The notes under the pieces are model-generated. The model had not been told where the DNA came from, searched no databases, and worked only from the letters and a program-made list of their open reading frames with translations. Positions 1 through 12,323 of a DNA stretch of 64,000 nucleotides are shown here, in pieces. A program made the position numbers and the translations under genes. How positions within the stretch are numbered: position 1 is the stretch's first letter; every line of letters begins with the position of its first letter. The DNA comes from Parasponia andersonii (Eukaryota; Streptophyta; Magnoliopsida; Rosales; Cannabaceae): NCBI GenBank assembly GCA_002914805.1, contig JXTB01000807.1:7406-71405 (forward strand). The letters are read 5' to 3'.

Positions 1-456
1 TTTTCCTCTTGTCTCCACTATTAGGCACCTTTCCCTGCATCAGAATTAGTCATAATTAAAAAGTTAAATTTAACACCTCATTGTTCTTCCTGAGCCTCTT
101 TTTTTTTTATGATGAAAGAAGAACATAGTGAAATTAAAAAAAGAAAAGAATTAAAAGAAATGGAGAGAAGGAATCTATAGTGGGTTGCCTCCCACTGAGC
201 GCTTAGTTTAGAGTCGTCAGCCTGACTGCTAGCTCAATCATGGCTCCTGCAAAGTGATCGAGGTCTTCTCTCTGTCAAATTCAGCTCCCTAATAATGCTT
301 CAATCTCTGACCATTGACCTTGAATTGCCAACCAGAGTTTTCCTCCAGCAAATCAATAGCACCATATGGGTACAACTTAGCAACTTTGAATGGACCTGAC
401 CATCTGGACTTTAGTTTACCAGGAAACAACTTCAATCTAGAGCTAAACAACAACAC

Positions 457-1522
457 TTACTGTCCATGTTCAAAGCTCCTTTGCTGGATTTTTCTGTCAT
501 GCCAAATTTTTGTTTTATCTTTGTATAACTTAGCACTCTTATAAGCACACATCCGAAATTCTTCCAGCTCATTTAGTTGCAGCAGCCGTGTTTCCCCAGC
601 AGCTTGAAGGTCCATGTTGAGCTTTTTCATCGCCCAATCAGTGCTCCAGCTCCACCGGCAAGTGACATGTTTTCCCAAAGACTAGCCTATATGGAGACAT
701 CCCCAACGGTGTTTTGAAGGCTGTTCTGTAAGCCCAAAGAGCATCATCAAGCCTTGTCGACCAATCTTTTCTAGTTGGATTTACAACCTTCTCCAAAATT
801 CTTTTGATCTCTCTATTAGAAATTTCTGCTTGGCCACTTGTCTGCGGATGGTATGATGTAGCTATCTTGTGCCTTACCCCATATTTGGCCAAAAGATTCT
901 CAAACTGTTTGCTATAAAAGTGTGTTCCTTCACCACTAATGATGGCTCTTGGAGTGCCATAATATGTGAAAATATTCTTATGCAAGAACTTTACCACTAC
1001 TTTGGAATCATTTATATGAAATGCTGAAGCTTCCACCCATTTAGACACATAGTCTATAGCTACCAAGATGTAAAGAATCCCAAAAGATGGAGGAAATGGT
1101 CCCATGAAATCTATGCCCCACACAACTTCCAGAATGTTGTTTAAGGGCATGTCATGTCTTTGCGAGATGTTCCCAGTTCTTTGGCACCTATCACAAGTCT
1201 TGACAAATTTATGAGCATCTTTGAAGATGGTTGGCCAATAATAACCTGATTGTAAGACCTTAGCAGCTGTTCTAAAAAATCCAAAATATCCCCCATAAGG
1301 AGATGAATGGCAATGATGTAGGATGCTATGAATTTCTTCACTAGGAACACACCTACGCAAAATCTGATCTGCACATTGCTTGTAAAGGTAAGGTTCATCC
1401 CAACAGTACGCATTTATATCATGGAAAAATTTCTTTCGCTGCTGGCTGTTCATCTCAGGTGGAAGTAATCCACTCACCAAATAATTAGCAAGGTCTGCGT
1501 ACCATGGAGTAGTCACCTGCTA
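457..1522 (-). pseudogene. pol: Athila integrase, broken and lacking one catalytic Asp
   Basis: The N-terminal zinc-binding part is seen as SILHHCHSS with CDRCQRTGN (HHCC). The core shows the first Asp in [12 protein letters not shown] and the Glu in [15 protein letters not shown]. At the second catalytic position, where relatives read ISDGG, this copy reads ISGEGTHF, so the Asp is missing. A shift at 655-640, just after HLPVELEH and probably a 4-base deletion, moves the frame to the 678-457 stretch (NMDLQAAGETRLLQLNELEE). A TAA at 457-459 follows. The frame then continues with [15 protein letters not shown] to about 290. Integrase would insert the DNA copy into the chromosome. Confidence 0.87.
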
Positions 1523-1663
1523 TATAACTAAAATCTGTTCATCTGGGAATGTTTCTCGAATGGGCTCTTTGATCTCCTTTGCAACTCCTGCTTCCATTCT
1601 TGATAAGTGATCTGCAACTTGATTCTCAGAACCCTTCCTATCTTTAATCTCCAAATCAAACTC

Positions 1664-3603
1664 TTACAGTAATAGTATCCATCTAATCAATCTCAGTTTA
1701 GCATCCTTCTTTGCAATAAGATACTTGATTGCTGAGTGATCTGTATAAACAGTGACCTTTGTTCCTACAAGATATGATCTGAATTTATCAAAGGCGAAAA
1801 CAACAGCTCGGAGCTCCTTCTCAATAGTGGTGTAGTTCAGTTGAGCATCAGATAAAGTCCTGCTGCTATAGTAAATAGAATGGAACAACTTCTCTTTTCT
1901 TTGTCCCAATACAGCTCCAACTGCATGATCACTTGCATCACACATCAGCTCAAATGGTAAAGACCAATTCGGAGCTACTATAATTGGGGCAGGAATGAGT
2001 CTTCACTTCAACTCCAAGAATGCTTGCATACACTCTTCATTTAATTCGAAAGATCTGTTTTTCTCCAGCAAAGTACACAATGGCTTGGAAATTTTTGAAA
2101 AATCCTTTATGAATCTCCTGTAAAAACCTGCGTGTCCTAAAAAACTTCTAATGCCCTTGACTGACGTTGGTGGTGGCAACTTCTCAATAACTTCAGTTTT
2201 CGCCTTGTCCACTTCAATGTCGTGCTTGGAAACTCTATGACCCAATACAATGCCTTCTTGCACCATAAAGTGGCATTTTTCCCAATTTAGGACCAGGTTA
2301 GTTTCTTCACATCGCTCTAACACCTTTTCTAAATTCAGCAAGCAATCGTCATAGGATTCCCCAAATACAGAAAAGTCATCCATAAAAACTTCAAGGGTTT
2401 TTTCCTCCATATCGCTGAAAATAGACATCACACATTGCTGGAATGTTGCTGGAGCATTGAAGAGACCAAATGGTATTCTTCTGAAGGAAAAAGTTCCATA
2501 AGGGCAGGTGAAAGTTGTCTTCTCCTGATCCTCTGGTGCTATAACAATCTGGTTGTAACCTGAGTATTCATCCAAGAAGCAGTAATATTCCTTGCCAGCA
2601 AGTCTGTCAAGCATTTGGTCAATGAACGGTAGTGGGAAATGATCTTTTCTTGTAGCCTTATTGAGCTTCCTATAGTCCATGCACACCCTCCAGCCAGTTA
2701 CTGTTCTTGTGGGAATTAATTCATTATTGTCATTAGCTACCACTGTTACGCCTCCCTTTTTAGGCACACACTGAACTGGGCTGACCCAAGAGCTGTCTGA
2801 AATTGGATAAATTATTCCTGCATCCAACCACTTGATCACCTCTTTCTTCACAACTTCCTTCATAATTGGGTTCAGTCTTCACTGTTGCTCCACAGAATTG
2901 CTGAAGCAATCTTCCAGCAGAATCTTATGCATACAGATTGTAGGGCTGATTCCCTTGATATCGGCAATGGTCNTCTATGACCCAATACAATGCCTTCTTG
3001 CACCATAAAGTGGCATTTTTCCCAATTTAGGACCAGGTTAGTTTCTTCACATCGCTCTAACACCTTTTCTAAATTCAGCAAGCAATCGTCATAGGATTCC
3101 CCAAATACAGAAAAGTCATCCATAAAAACTTCAAGGGTTTTTTCCTCCATATCGCTGAAAATAGACATCACACATTGCTGGAATGTTGCTGGAGCATTGA
3201 AGAGACCAAATGGTATTCTTCTGAAGGAAAAAGTTCCATAAGGGCAGGTGAAAGTTGTCTTCTCCTGATCCTCTGGTGCTATAACAATCTGGTTGTAACC
3301 TGAGTATTCATCCAAGAAGCAGTAATATTCCTTGCCAGCAAGTCTGTCAAGCATTTGGTCAATGAACGGTAGTGGGAAATGATCTTTTCTTGTAGCCTTA
3401 TTGAGCTTCCTATAGTCCATGCACACCCTCCAGCCAGTTACTGTTCTTGTGGGAATTAATTCATTATTGTCATTAGCTACCACTGTTACGCCTCCCTTTT
3501 TAGGCACACACTGAACTGGGCTGACCCAAGAGCTGTCTGAAATTGGATAAATTATTCCTGCATCCAACCACTTGATCACCTCTTTCTTCACAACTTCCTT
3601 CAT
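1664..3603 (-). pseudogene. pol: Athila reverse transcriptase and RNase H, with an internal 739-bp duplicate
   Basis: RT motifs appear in order: WVSPVQCVPKKGG, GWRVCMDYRKLNKAT, FLDEYSGYNQI, the catalytic block VFMDDFSVFG (F-x-D-D form) and GHRVSKHDIEVDKAK. RNase H follows from [15 protein letters not shown] to [19 protein letters not shown]. The first RT half occurs twice (minus-strand starts 3603 and 2863) because 2234-2972 repeats 2974-3712 around an N. With one copy removed, the frame is continuous from 4704 to 638 apart from stops at 3619 (copied at 2879), 2003-2005, 1664-1666 and 1520-1522. The enzyme would copy element RNA into DNA. Confidence 0.9.
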
Positions 3604-3712
3604 AATTGGGTTCAGTCTTCACTGTTGCTCCACAGAATTGCTGAAGCAATCTTCCAGCAGAATCTTATGCATACAGATTGTAGGGCTGATTCCCTTGATA
3701 TCGGCAATGGTC
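2234..3712. repeat. Exact 739-bp direct repeat with a single N between copies
   Basis: Bases 2234-2972 and 2974-3712 match without any difference I can find, at an offset of 740, and base 2973 is N. The duplicated DNA is part of the RT gene with its flank, and it breaks the only otherwise continuous pol frame. Two overlapping contig ends placed side by side with one gap character explain this better than a biological duplication. Confidence 0.95.
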
Positions 3713-4704
3713 CATCCTATGGCCTTCTTAAACTTTCGAAGTGCTGCAACTAATTGCTGCTCTTGCCCCAAACTCAAAGCTGAAGAAATAATTACTGATA
3801 ATGTGTTTGAGTCACCCAAATATGCATATTTCAAGTGAGAGAGCAGTGGTTTCAACTCCATAACTGGGGGTTCTTCAACTAATGGGTTAGAAGGTTTGAA
3901 ATCCCTCTCCAATAATTCAAGAGATTCAAATTGCGTCCCTGGTCTAGCAAGTGAATACTTTGTGTCCACCCATGGTACATAGCTCTCTTCTTCAATTTCT
4001 TCATCAAAATCAGCCTTGGTGGATACTGAAATCAGGTTGTTATCATAAGTTTCCTGGAATTGCTCCAGCACAAGTGAATCTAACACATTGATGGCTGAGC
4101 ACTCTTCTATTTCATCCAGAAATCGCATAGTCTTGAACACATTGAAAGTAACTTGCTCATCATCAACTCGCATAGTGAGTTCTCCTTTCTGCACATCAAT
4201 CAATATCCTTCCAGTAGCAAGAAACAGCCTGCCTAAGATTATAGGTACTTCCTTGTCAGCCTCATAATCCAACACAATAAAATCCACGGGGAATATGAAC
4301 TTGTCCACCCGAACTAAAACATCTTCGATTTTTCCTTCAGGGTGAACAAAAGATCTATCTGCAAGCTGAAGACTAACAGTAGTTGGTCTTGCTTCTCCAA
4401 TTCCCAGCTTTCTGAAAACTGACATGGGCATCAAGTTTATGCTTGCTCCTAGATCACACAAGGCTTTTCTGCAATAGGTATCACCAATAGAACATGGTAT
4501 TGTAAAGCTTCCAGGGTCTTGAAGTTTAGGAGGGATTTTACTCTGCAAGATGGAGCTGCAATCTTTGGTCAGTGCCACTGTTTCAAACTCTCCTAATCTT
4601 CTTTTCTTGGAGAGGATGTCCTTTATGAATTTGACATACTTTGGCATCTGTTCTAAAGCTTCCATGAGTGGTATATTAATATGCAGCTGCTTTAAAACCT
4701 GCAA
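3619..4704 (-). pseudogene. pol: Athila aspartic protease and start of RT region
   Basis: This frame of 361 residues carries the retropepsin site CDLGASINLMP near residue 84 (in Athila the usual DSGA appears as DLGA), followed by the conserved VILGRLFLATG. The tail, ISPTICMHKILLED, is the conserved RT approach region. Translation then meets TGA at 3619-3621, where related elements carry an arginine codon, and continues open into the RT motif MKEVVKKEVIKWLDAG. That is the pattern expected of a CGA to TGA transition. Protease would cut the polyprotein during particle maturation. Confidence 0.85.
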
Positions 4705-4744
4705 AAATTTGTTGAATTGCTTGTCTTGCTGCTGCGTGTAGATC

Positions 4745-6419
4745 GTTGAGGAAAAGGTGGCGGTGGTCTATTATTCTGCTTTTCCGGGCAGTCTTGCTGT
4801 AGCAATGCTGTAGCAGACTTCTCTGTTTCAGCAGTTCGCTTTGTTATATTTTCCACTCTATCTTCCTTATCCTTTTCTTCTTAGATTGAAGAAGGCTCCC
4901 CTGATTGTTTAAACCTTAGCTCAGGCCCTTTCAACTCTTTTCCACTCCTTAATGAGATCTCTTTGCAATGCTCTTTACTCTCACATCTTGGATTTTCTGT
5001 ATCACTTGGCAAAGAACCTTGGGGCCTACTATTCAAGGCATTAGCTAACTGCCCCATTTGATTCTCCAAGTTTCTAAGTGAGGCTGCTTGGTTTTGAATC
5101 ATTGCGGACTGATTCTGAATTATACTGTCATTTTTCGCCATATACTCCTTCAATAATGCTTCCATAGAGTTGGATCACTCTGGATATTACTGTTTCTGAT
5201 ACTGTTGTTGCTGTGGTAAATGATGTTAGAAACCAGGTGGGTAGGTTGGTCTATTTGGAGTTGTATCTGAAGTAGCTCCTTGGTTGCTCCATGAAAAATT
5301 AGAATGATGCCTCCATCCTTGGTTGTACGTGTTTGAAAATGGATTGTTGTTCTTGTTATAGTTCCCCACGTAGCATACTGAAGCAGGGTTAGATGGGCAG
5401 CTGTCAAATGAATGCCCCTTACCACAAAAAACACAAGAAATTACAGCAGATTGATCTGTAGTTGCTCTAACAGCCATATTCATAGATTTCAGGATATTGG
5501 ACAGCGATAAAACTTAAGCTGTCAAGGCTGTAACTGCATCAATATCATGAATTCCAGCAACACGCCTCCCTACAGCAACTCTTTCAGTCGGCCATTGATA
5601 GTTATTGTTGGCCATTTGCTCCAAAATCTCATAAGCATCATTATAAGACTTTGCAAGAAGAGCACCATTAGCCGAAGCATCCACCATTGACCGAGTATGA
5701 GCATTGAGGCCATTATAAAATGTCTCCATTTGGATCCAATGCGGGATTCCATGGTGTGGGCATTTTCTTAGCAATTCCTTGAAGCGCTCCCATGACTCAT
5801 ATAAAGATTCCACATCCAACTGCTGAAAAGAAGTAATATCATTTTGAAGCTTAGCATTTTTAGTTGGTGGGAAATATTTCATCAAAAATTTCTCCGCTAA
5901 GTTATTCCATGTGGCCACCGAATCTGGGGGTATTGAGTTCAACCATACTCTTGCTCTATCTCGTAAAGAGTATGGGAATAGTTTCAGCCTTAAAGCTTCA
6001 TCTGTGACTCCTTGCAGTTTGAATGAATCACACACTTCTATGAACAACCGGAGGTGAAGATATGGATCCTCTGTTGGTACCCCACTAAATTGCCTCACAG
6101 TTTGGAGCATTTGAAACATCACCGGCTTCAATTCAAACTGAGGTGCTTGAATTTCGAGCCTAACAATACCAGGATTAAGCCCATTGAGGATAGGAATAGC
6201 ATACTCTCTGATTGCTCTGTCCCTGTCATCTGCCATTGCTGCAGCATCATTAGCATCAGCCATTCCTCTTAAACCAGCTAAACCTTGTTGTTGTTCCCTT
6301 CTCCTTGCTCGAAATGTTCTTTCAATCTCAGGATCTAAGGGCACCAGATCTTGTTCTTGCTGATTATTCATATAAAGAGTATAAGTTCCTGCAAGCACAA
6401 CCACCGGAAAGAAAAGCAA
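4745..6419 (-). pseudogene. gag: Athila gag (capsid and zinc knuckle), broken
   Basis: One frame runs from the ATG at 6419 to a shift near 4740. It contains the capsid core (FELKPVMFQMLQ, then DPYLHLRLF, then LRLKLFPYSLRDRARVWL), followed at about 5440-5380 by the zinc knuckle CVFCGKGHSFDSC (CX2CX3HX4C spacing, as I recall for Athila), and a Q/N-rich linker with SLRNLENQMGQLA at about 5080. Gag would package element RNA in cytoplasmic particles. In-frame stops lie at 5514-5516, 5226-5228, 5187-5189, 5175-5177 and 4881-4883. A one-base shift near 4735-4745 moves the frame into the protease segment. A methionine 14 residues into the frame (MNNQQEQD) is an equally likely start. Confidence 0.88.
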
Positions 6420-6453
6420 ATTAGTTTTCTAAAAATAATTTTAGTTCTCTCAA

Positions 6454-6471
6454 TCCCCGGCAACAGCGCCA
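6454..6471 (-). other. Primer-binding site, tRNA-Asp type
   Basis: The reverse complement reads TGGCGCTGTTGCCGGGGA. It matches the complement of the plant tRNA-Asp 3' end with a single change (T for C at the seventh base), and this primer is typical of Athila elements. It lies just inside the LTR end at 6478 and upstream of gag. Confidence 0.85.
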
Positions 6472-6477
6472 AAAACT

Positions 6478-7796
6478 TGTTGGCGTGATTTTTATAATTG
6501 CTAAGCAAGTGCACGTGCCAAACAAGTAATATAGTAATGAGTTGAGTATCATCTCCACATGGATTGATTAACAAAATTAGTTGGATAAAACTAATATCAA
6601 ATAAGCTGAATTAAGAAATTATAAGAATTGACAGATGCAAAATAAAATAAAAAAATATATAAATTCCAAACATAAAACAATGACCTAAACAAGAGATTGT
6701 AAATGAATAGATATATTAAGTTGGGATGATTGAATCCTCCTCGGTTGCAAATCTGGGTACAATTGCTGCAGCAATGCTTATGGCAATATTCATTCCAGTA
6801 ACAGAAAATTCCATCAGTACATAATAATCTTCCGAATTTATTATGTTTAAAGTTCTGCAAACCAGATTTAACATATTCCTATGCTGATCCAGTTCTCAAT
6901 ACTTCCTTTATAGTATCGATTTTCAATGGGTTATACATGGTAACGANAACCTTTCCAGAATTAATCCTAGTTTATTTATCCTAAATATTGGTGGCCAAAC
7001 AATAATAGGAATTAATGATGAAGCTCACTTGAGTGAACAAGAGGAAATTACCATAAACACTTAAAACAACATTTAATCATTCATTACAACCTTAGATTCA
7101 TCAATATCTCAGCTTAGAAAAACTTAGCTCATGTTCAGGGGTTCAAAAATCTGCAACCCAAAGTAATTCATAGATTACAGAAAGTTTAAGATAAGAAAAA
7201 GAAATTAAATACAAAGAAGATTTAAGAAAGTAAGGAAAAATCTAGCTGGATAATGGTAAATCGATCTCTCTACTGCTAGTACTTCCTCTCCTTCGTCCTC
7301 TCTTCTCTGTACTATCTTCTTCTCTTTTCTTTTCTTTTCTGTTTTTCTCTCTGGTCAACCATCCTCTCTCTATTCTTCTCTACAGTATATTTTCCTTTTA
7401 TATTAGAATAGGTAAGATACCTTAACACACATGTTAGCCAAATATGAAGTGAGGACCACTTTTGCTTTATTTTCCCTTAGTTGGTATTTAATATTAGCTG
7501 TCAGCACCAGCTGTGTGTAAAAAATGCTAGCTGGAAAAAGAATTCTGCTGTTCAGTATTGCTCCGGGGCGTTGCTGCAGCAAAGTTACTTCCAGCTTTTA
7601 CTTACATTCAGCATTCCTTCTAGAAATAAAAAGAAAAATAAAATAGATATTGACTATATTGAATTGTAATCATCGGAAACACTACGAACAAAAATAAAAT
7701 AAAGAAAGACACTTAAACTAGACAAATTGATCCTTTAAAATAGCTATCCCAAGACTCAAAAACATACCAAATAACTCTATTTTTATAGAGTTATCA
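6478..7796 (-). repeat. 5' LTR of the Athila element
   Basis: On the plus strand the LTR runs from TGTTGGCGTG at 6478 to GAGTTATCA at 7796, so in element orientation it starts TGATAACTC and ends CAACA. The outer end carries a short palindrome, AACTCTA and TAGAGTT around an A/T spacer at 7773-7792. The inner end lies 6 bp from the primer-binding site, as expected. At about 1.3 kb it fits Athila LTR size. Pyrimidine-rich CTCTT tracts occur at 7290-7385. An N lies at 6947. The second LTR needed to confirm both ends is off-window, so the outer boundary is inferred. Confidence 0.75.
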
Positions 7797-10700
7797 GTAC
7801 TCCATATCAATTCTCCTTTTCTAAGTCAAATTTATTTGGCCAATAGTAATATATTTACTAAGCAGATGTATGAGAATGATTTTTATTAAATTGAGTACTT
7901 AGAAAATAAAATGATTTTAGGTAAATTATTCAAACATTAGACCTAGGATTTTAAATTGAACTGTTTCATTAAATTTCATGAATTAATAAATATTTTTAAA
8001 CTAGTTAATTAGGATTTTCTTTAAACTTAAAATGAAGAATTTTTTGGAAATTTGAAATTGGTAGATAATATCATGATTATTAAATTTGTTAAAATCTTGT
8101 AATTTACTTACTTTTGAGGACTAAAACTTAAATTTTAAGTACTCAAATTTTTTTGAAATTTTAGAAACGATTATTTATCACTATTTTCACTTAAAATTAC
8201 TAAAAATCACAGTCTTAATTTTTCGACTATGAGAGTACTCTCTCTAATAGATATATATCCATATTTCCAAATAAAATATTGATGATAATTTATATTGTGT
8301 CTTCCTATTTGGGAAATGAATTTTTATTCAAATGATGATAAGTCACACATTGTACAAATGTCAAAATGAAGAATTTTAGTATTATTCACATTTTTGGCTT
8401 ATTTGACATGACTTTTAAAAGTCTTTTATGACTTAAAATTCACTTTTAAGAGTATTTAGATGAATTCTTAGAAACTTATTTAGATGATATTTTTAAGAAA
8501 ACATAGATTCATTATCTTTTTTAAGAATGTCTTCTAAGATATTTACTTTAAGAAGTAAAAGTTAACTCAAATAGACTCTTTATTTTATACCTTTATAGGT
8601 AGTAGGGAACTCCAATTCTAAATTTTTCATGTTGTAACACCTTTAATAATGTCCAACTTACTTGTTAACAAAAGAATAATACATTTCAAGAAATAAATGC
8701 ACTAGTTCTCTAAAGATTCCCCTCTATTATCTTTTTTTCTTTTTAAAGATCCCTCTAGTATCTTTTTATGTTCTTGAAATAAATGAAAAATTTATGTTGC
8801 ATTACAATAACCAATCTAATTCACTTACAAAGTATTCATAAAAGTAACAGGAAAAAAATTGATAAAGTACTCATGTTCTGCTAACAATTAGGAAAGAAAC
8901 ACAAAATTCATTAAGGATACAACTAAAGTTCTGTTAGAGATTCCTCTTTGTTCTTTTAAATCACCATTTGCTATCATATTTGATTCTTTAACTTTGATAT
9001 AATGAAAAATCTTTTCTAGAAATCAATATTTTATATGATAAAAATCTTCAAAATACAACATAGTTTCATTCTAAAAGAAAACTAGAAAACCATAGAAAAT
9101 AACGAAAAAATAATAAGAACAAAAAAAAACTATATAAATTTAGAATCAAGTGAGACAATATATGCATAAATATAGATATATAGTAATATATACTTTCACA
9201 CATAAGGAATGGTTATTAAAATAAGGAAAAATAAAAAGAAAAAAGAAAAATCATAATGAAGAGCATGGGTGGTGAGACAAGGGTTCGGCAAAGCATATGT
9301 CCCAAATATATTTCATGGTATAAACTTTTATGTATAACTATTTTCTAAATTACATATATGTATGTTTTATTTTTTAAATATTTAACAAAAACACATCATT
9401 AAAGAGTACATGGTTTACTTTTTGTGGTCAAGAATAAGATTCTAAATTTCCAACTTAAATAATAGACTATCAAGATTTACGCAATTATTGTAGTAATGAC
9501 CTTTTTTTTTTCTACAAACTATTAAATTTTTAACAGAAATAAGTTATGTACAAAACATACAATTTGGTAACTATGGTTGAGAATGAGATTCTGACTCATA
9601 GAAGTAGATAATGCCCAATTACACACTTTGTCAAAAAACTAACAATTTGTATTAAAACAATTGACCATTACTATGTAAGTTGAAAGTTCAGGGACCAAAT
9701 TGATATAATGGGTATAATTCAGGAGTCATTACTATTATTAACCCTAAATTGATTTTGAATCTTACAATTATGAATAAAAGGATATTCTTTTCTTTAAGGA
9801 AAGTAAATAGTAGACTTGGATGTGAATTTAAACCAAAGTTAATCTTTACAAGCACGAATTAACAAAAAAAAGAACAAGAAGAAGACAAATTGTATTTTTT
9901 TCCCTCGAATTATTGCTTATATAGAGTTTTCTTCTACATCTTATGTCTATGGCATGTAAAATCATTTTCTATATTTTTTCTATCGTTCTATACATCACTC
10001 ATCTCTCTCTCATTTCCTCTTCTAGAAATCACAAACCCACTTTTCCTTTTCTATACCCATTCGTCATTGTTGCTCTTTATCTAAACTCAAAAATTCTATC
10101 AAACCATTAAGTAAAAGATTGAAGTAAAATCAATATTAAACCTGAAATAAATCAAATGGATCTTGATATAGATAATGGGGTTACATTTGAAATTGAAAAA
10201 AAGCCTAAGAAAATCATAAAGGAATAAAATATAGGCCCAGGAGAATCAGTCTTGAGAGAGAACAAAGAAGATCAAAAAGAGAAAAGTAATGAGTTAAGTG
10301 GTGGCTATGGATAACCAAGGACGAAAATATCGGTATCGTTGGAAATATCACCACTTCAATTTTATGGAAATATTAAGGATAATATCGATATCGATAGAAA
10401 TATTTGAAAAATTCACAAAATTCACAAATATTTGCCTAAAGATATTGAATTTCTTGCTAAAACTTTACAAAATACTAAAACATTCAACAATACATAAATT
10501 AAACTAGTTTTCTCACAAAAATAATATATGCACCTACTAGAAATATATAACATATAGATTAAATATAGTATATTATTTTTAAATAATAATTTTAATAATT
10601 AGCTATTAGTCAAAACTACCTTCGTAAATATATGAAAATGAAAATATTATTAAATTCATACATGATAAGATAACTTCAATTAATATTCAATATTAGAAGA

Positions 10701-11927
10701 AATTCACTCTACGTGTTTAAAAGTATTAGAAGTTCGAAAGTATAATTATATTATTTAGCTATCACTTTTTCTAATGATACTTTTGGCTCATGTATAGAGT
10801 ATAAGATATAGGTTTAGTAAAAAAAAAGAAGTAAAAAATTAGATTTTTTTACGTGTTACACTTTTTTTTATGCATTTTACTGATATTTACAATTATTCAC
10901 TAACATATCCACAATATTTCTCTGATGTTGTCTAAAATTATGAACAAAATCTTTCAATATCGATATTTTTCATTTTTTTTTGGATATTTTGATAGTTTTT
11001 TTTTAACACCTATATCTATATTAGGATCACCTAACATAAAATTTCATCTCAAGCTTTACTTAAATTGGTTTTAGAGTTCATGAGATATCAATATCTATTT
11101 AATATATATAAGTGTTCTCTAAAAGCTCAAAGGGTCAAGTGGTCATGATTATTATCCTCAAATATATAGAATCAAGAATAAGGTTCAATTAATACGAGTC
11201 AAGCACATGAATAATCTCAATAAATTACATTTCAAAAGATCTAAGATAACATTAAATAATTATACTCATCATCAATATCAAGTCATCTCATCTCAACAAC
11301 ACTCATAATTTATTCAAACTTAGCAAAAGAAAAACAAGAAAAATGAAATGATTTCCTAAAAGTACACAACCCATGGAAAAAAAAATCATGGCAACCAACA
11401 CACTAGCCACCCAACAAATAATTAACCAACAAGAATTTTTATCTCCAAACTCAAAATTGGCAATGTTTTCAAAATTTAAATGTTTAATGTAAGCACAAGG
11501 GGAAAGAACACATATCGGGGAGGCGAGACATTCTCACCTCCTATTAAAGTTAGCAAGAGTGGTGCTCTAGGTAAGGTAACTCTAACTTGGGTGGTGCAAG
11601 ACTCCTCTCCATAATTTATATATTTAGTCTTATTCATATACAACTTGGTGAAATTCATTAAATAATGGCTTCTGCCTATTGTATGTCTTATATAACACAA
11701 CAAATAGGTCTTATTTTTGAACACCCTCAAGCTTAGTGATATATAGAATTAATCAACTCGTACGCTTAACTTGATTTGGCACTAGTACATGTATTTGGTA
11801 GACTTGAATGAATGGTGCTAGCAGTGGTAGAGGAGTTGTTAGCCACATAGGATCATCATAGATGTGATCTTTGATGAATAGTGGCGGCATGATGATTTGG
11901 ATCTCAAATGGTGAAGACTTACAGGTA
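7797..11927. other. AT-rich intergenic spacer without recognisable genes
   Basis: The stretch is rich in A/T runs and short low-complexity frames. Reading frames at 9890-10084 and 10298-10507 are short, without motifs, and consistent with chance. The minus-strand frame at 11476-11730 has no recognised motif. A weak LTR or repeat-like phrase (AGGGACCAAATTGATATAATG) occurs near 9690. I see no RNA gene here. Confidence 0.6.
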
Positions 11928-12323
11928 TTATCTTTCCTCTTTGATCCACTCTTTATTCTCCTCATCACTTGAGTAGTAATCACCAAACACACCCAAGATT
12001 CTTCCGTTTGTGTTTGACTCCTCACGATGGCTTTCATCATTGTTTGAGATATATGTATTTATCATAGTCATCGCTCTTATCATGGTTTCAAAGGAGTCAC
12101 AGAGAGACTCAAATTGCGAATTACGAACAGTCTTCGCTCTCTTATACTCCTCATGGCAAAGTTTTGTTTCTTCCGAAAATTGTGTAAAAAGATATTCAAG
12201 GTTCGGAGAAGGGTCTACTTAGTGATGTTGAGTATCACTCTATGGCACTAAACTGTTAGAATTATCTCCCATACCGAGATGACTTGGTAGAAAATTATAA
12301 CTCGGATAGTCAAAGTCGGCCAT
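11928..12323 (-). pseudogene. Unidentified protein-coding remnant
   Basis: Starting at the ATG at 12323 on the minus strand, one frame of 131 codons before TAA at 11928-11930 is broken only by TAG at 12240-12242 and TAA at 12219-12221. Its composition looks coding, with acidic and charged segments such as PNLEYLFTQFSEETKLCHEE, an MIRAMTMINTYI helix-like stretch, and an acidic end YYSSDEENKEW. After it, the sequence remains vaguely coding in another frame to 11753. I do not recognise the family. A transposon accessory protein or a retrocopy of a host gene are both possible. Confidence 0.4.

Larger units (their letters stand above)
1..7796 (-). mobile_element. Degenerate Athila-lineage Ty3/gypsy LTR retrotransposon (3' end outside window)
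   Basis: Reading the minus strand from 7796 downward gives 5' LTR, primer-binding site, gag, protease, RT, RNase H and integrase, the Ty3/gypsy order. Lineage rests on remembered Athila features: the gag core, the protease motif CDLGASINLMP, the RT entry motif GIIYPISDS and the C-terminal integrase motif [17 protein letters not shown]. At least ten in-frame stops and two frameshifts show that it is dead. The stretch 1-456 still carries the integrase tail and then noncoding sequence, including the AGCGCT...GGGAGGCAACCC block often seen after pol in such elements. No env-like frame and no 3' LTR are visible before the window ends. Lineage call is confident; the exact element name is not known. 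Confidence 0.93.

Noticed and set aside
1..456. Env-like third frame of the Athila element
   Set aside because: After the integrase tail no open frame or membrane segment is visible before the window ends.
2872..3603. A second, independent RT gene next to the first
   Set aside because: It is an exact copy hinged on an N and ends in nonsense where the sequence joins the N; treated as an assembly duplicate.
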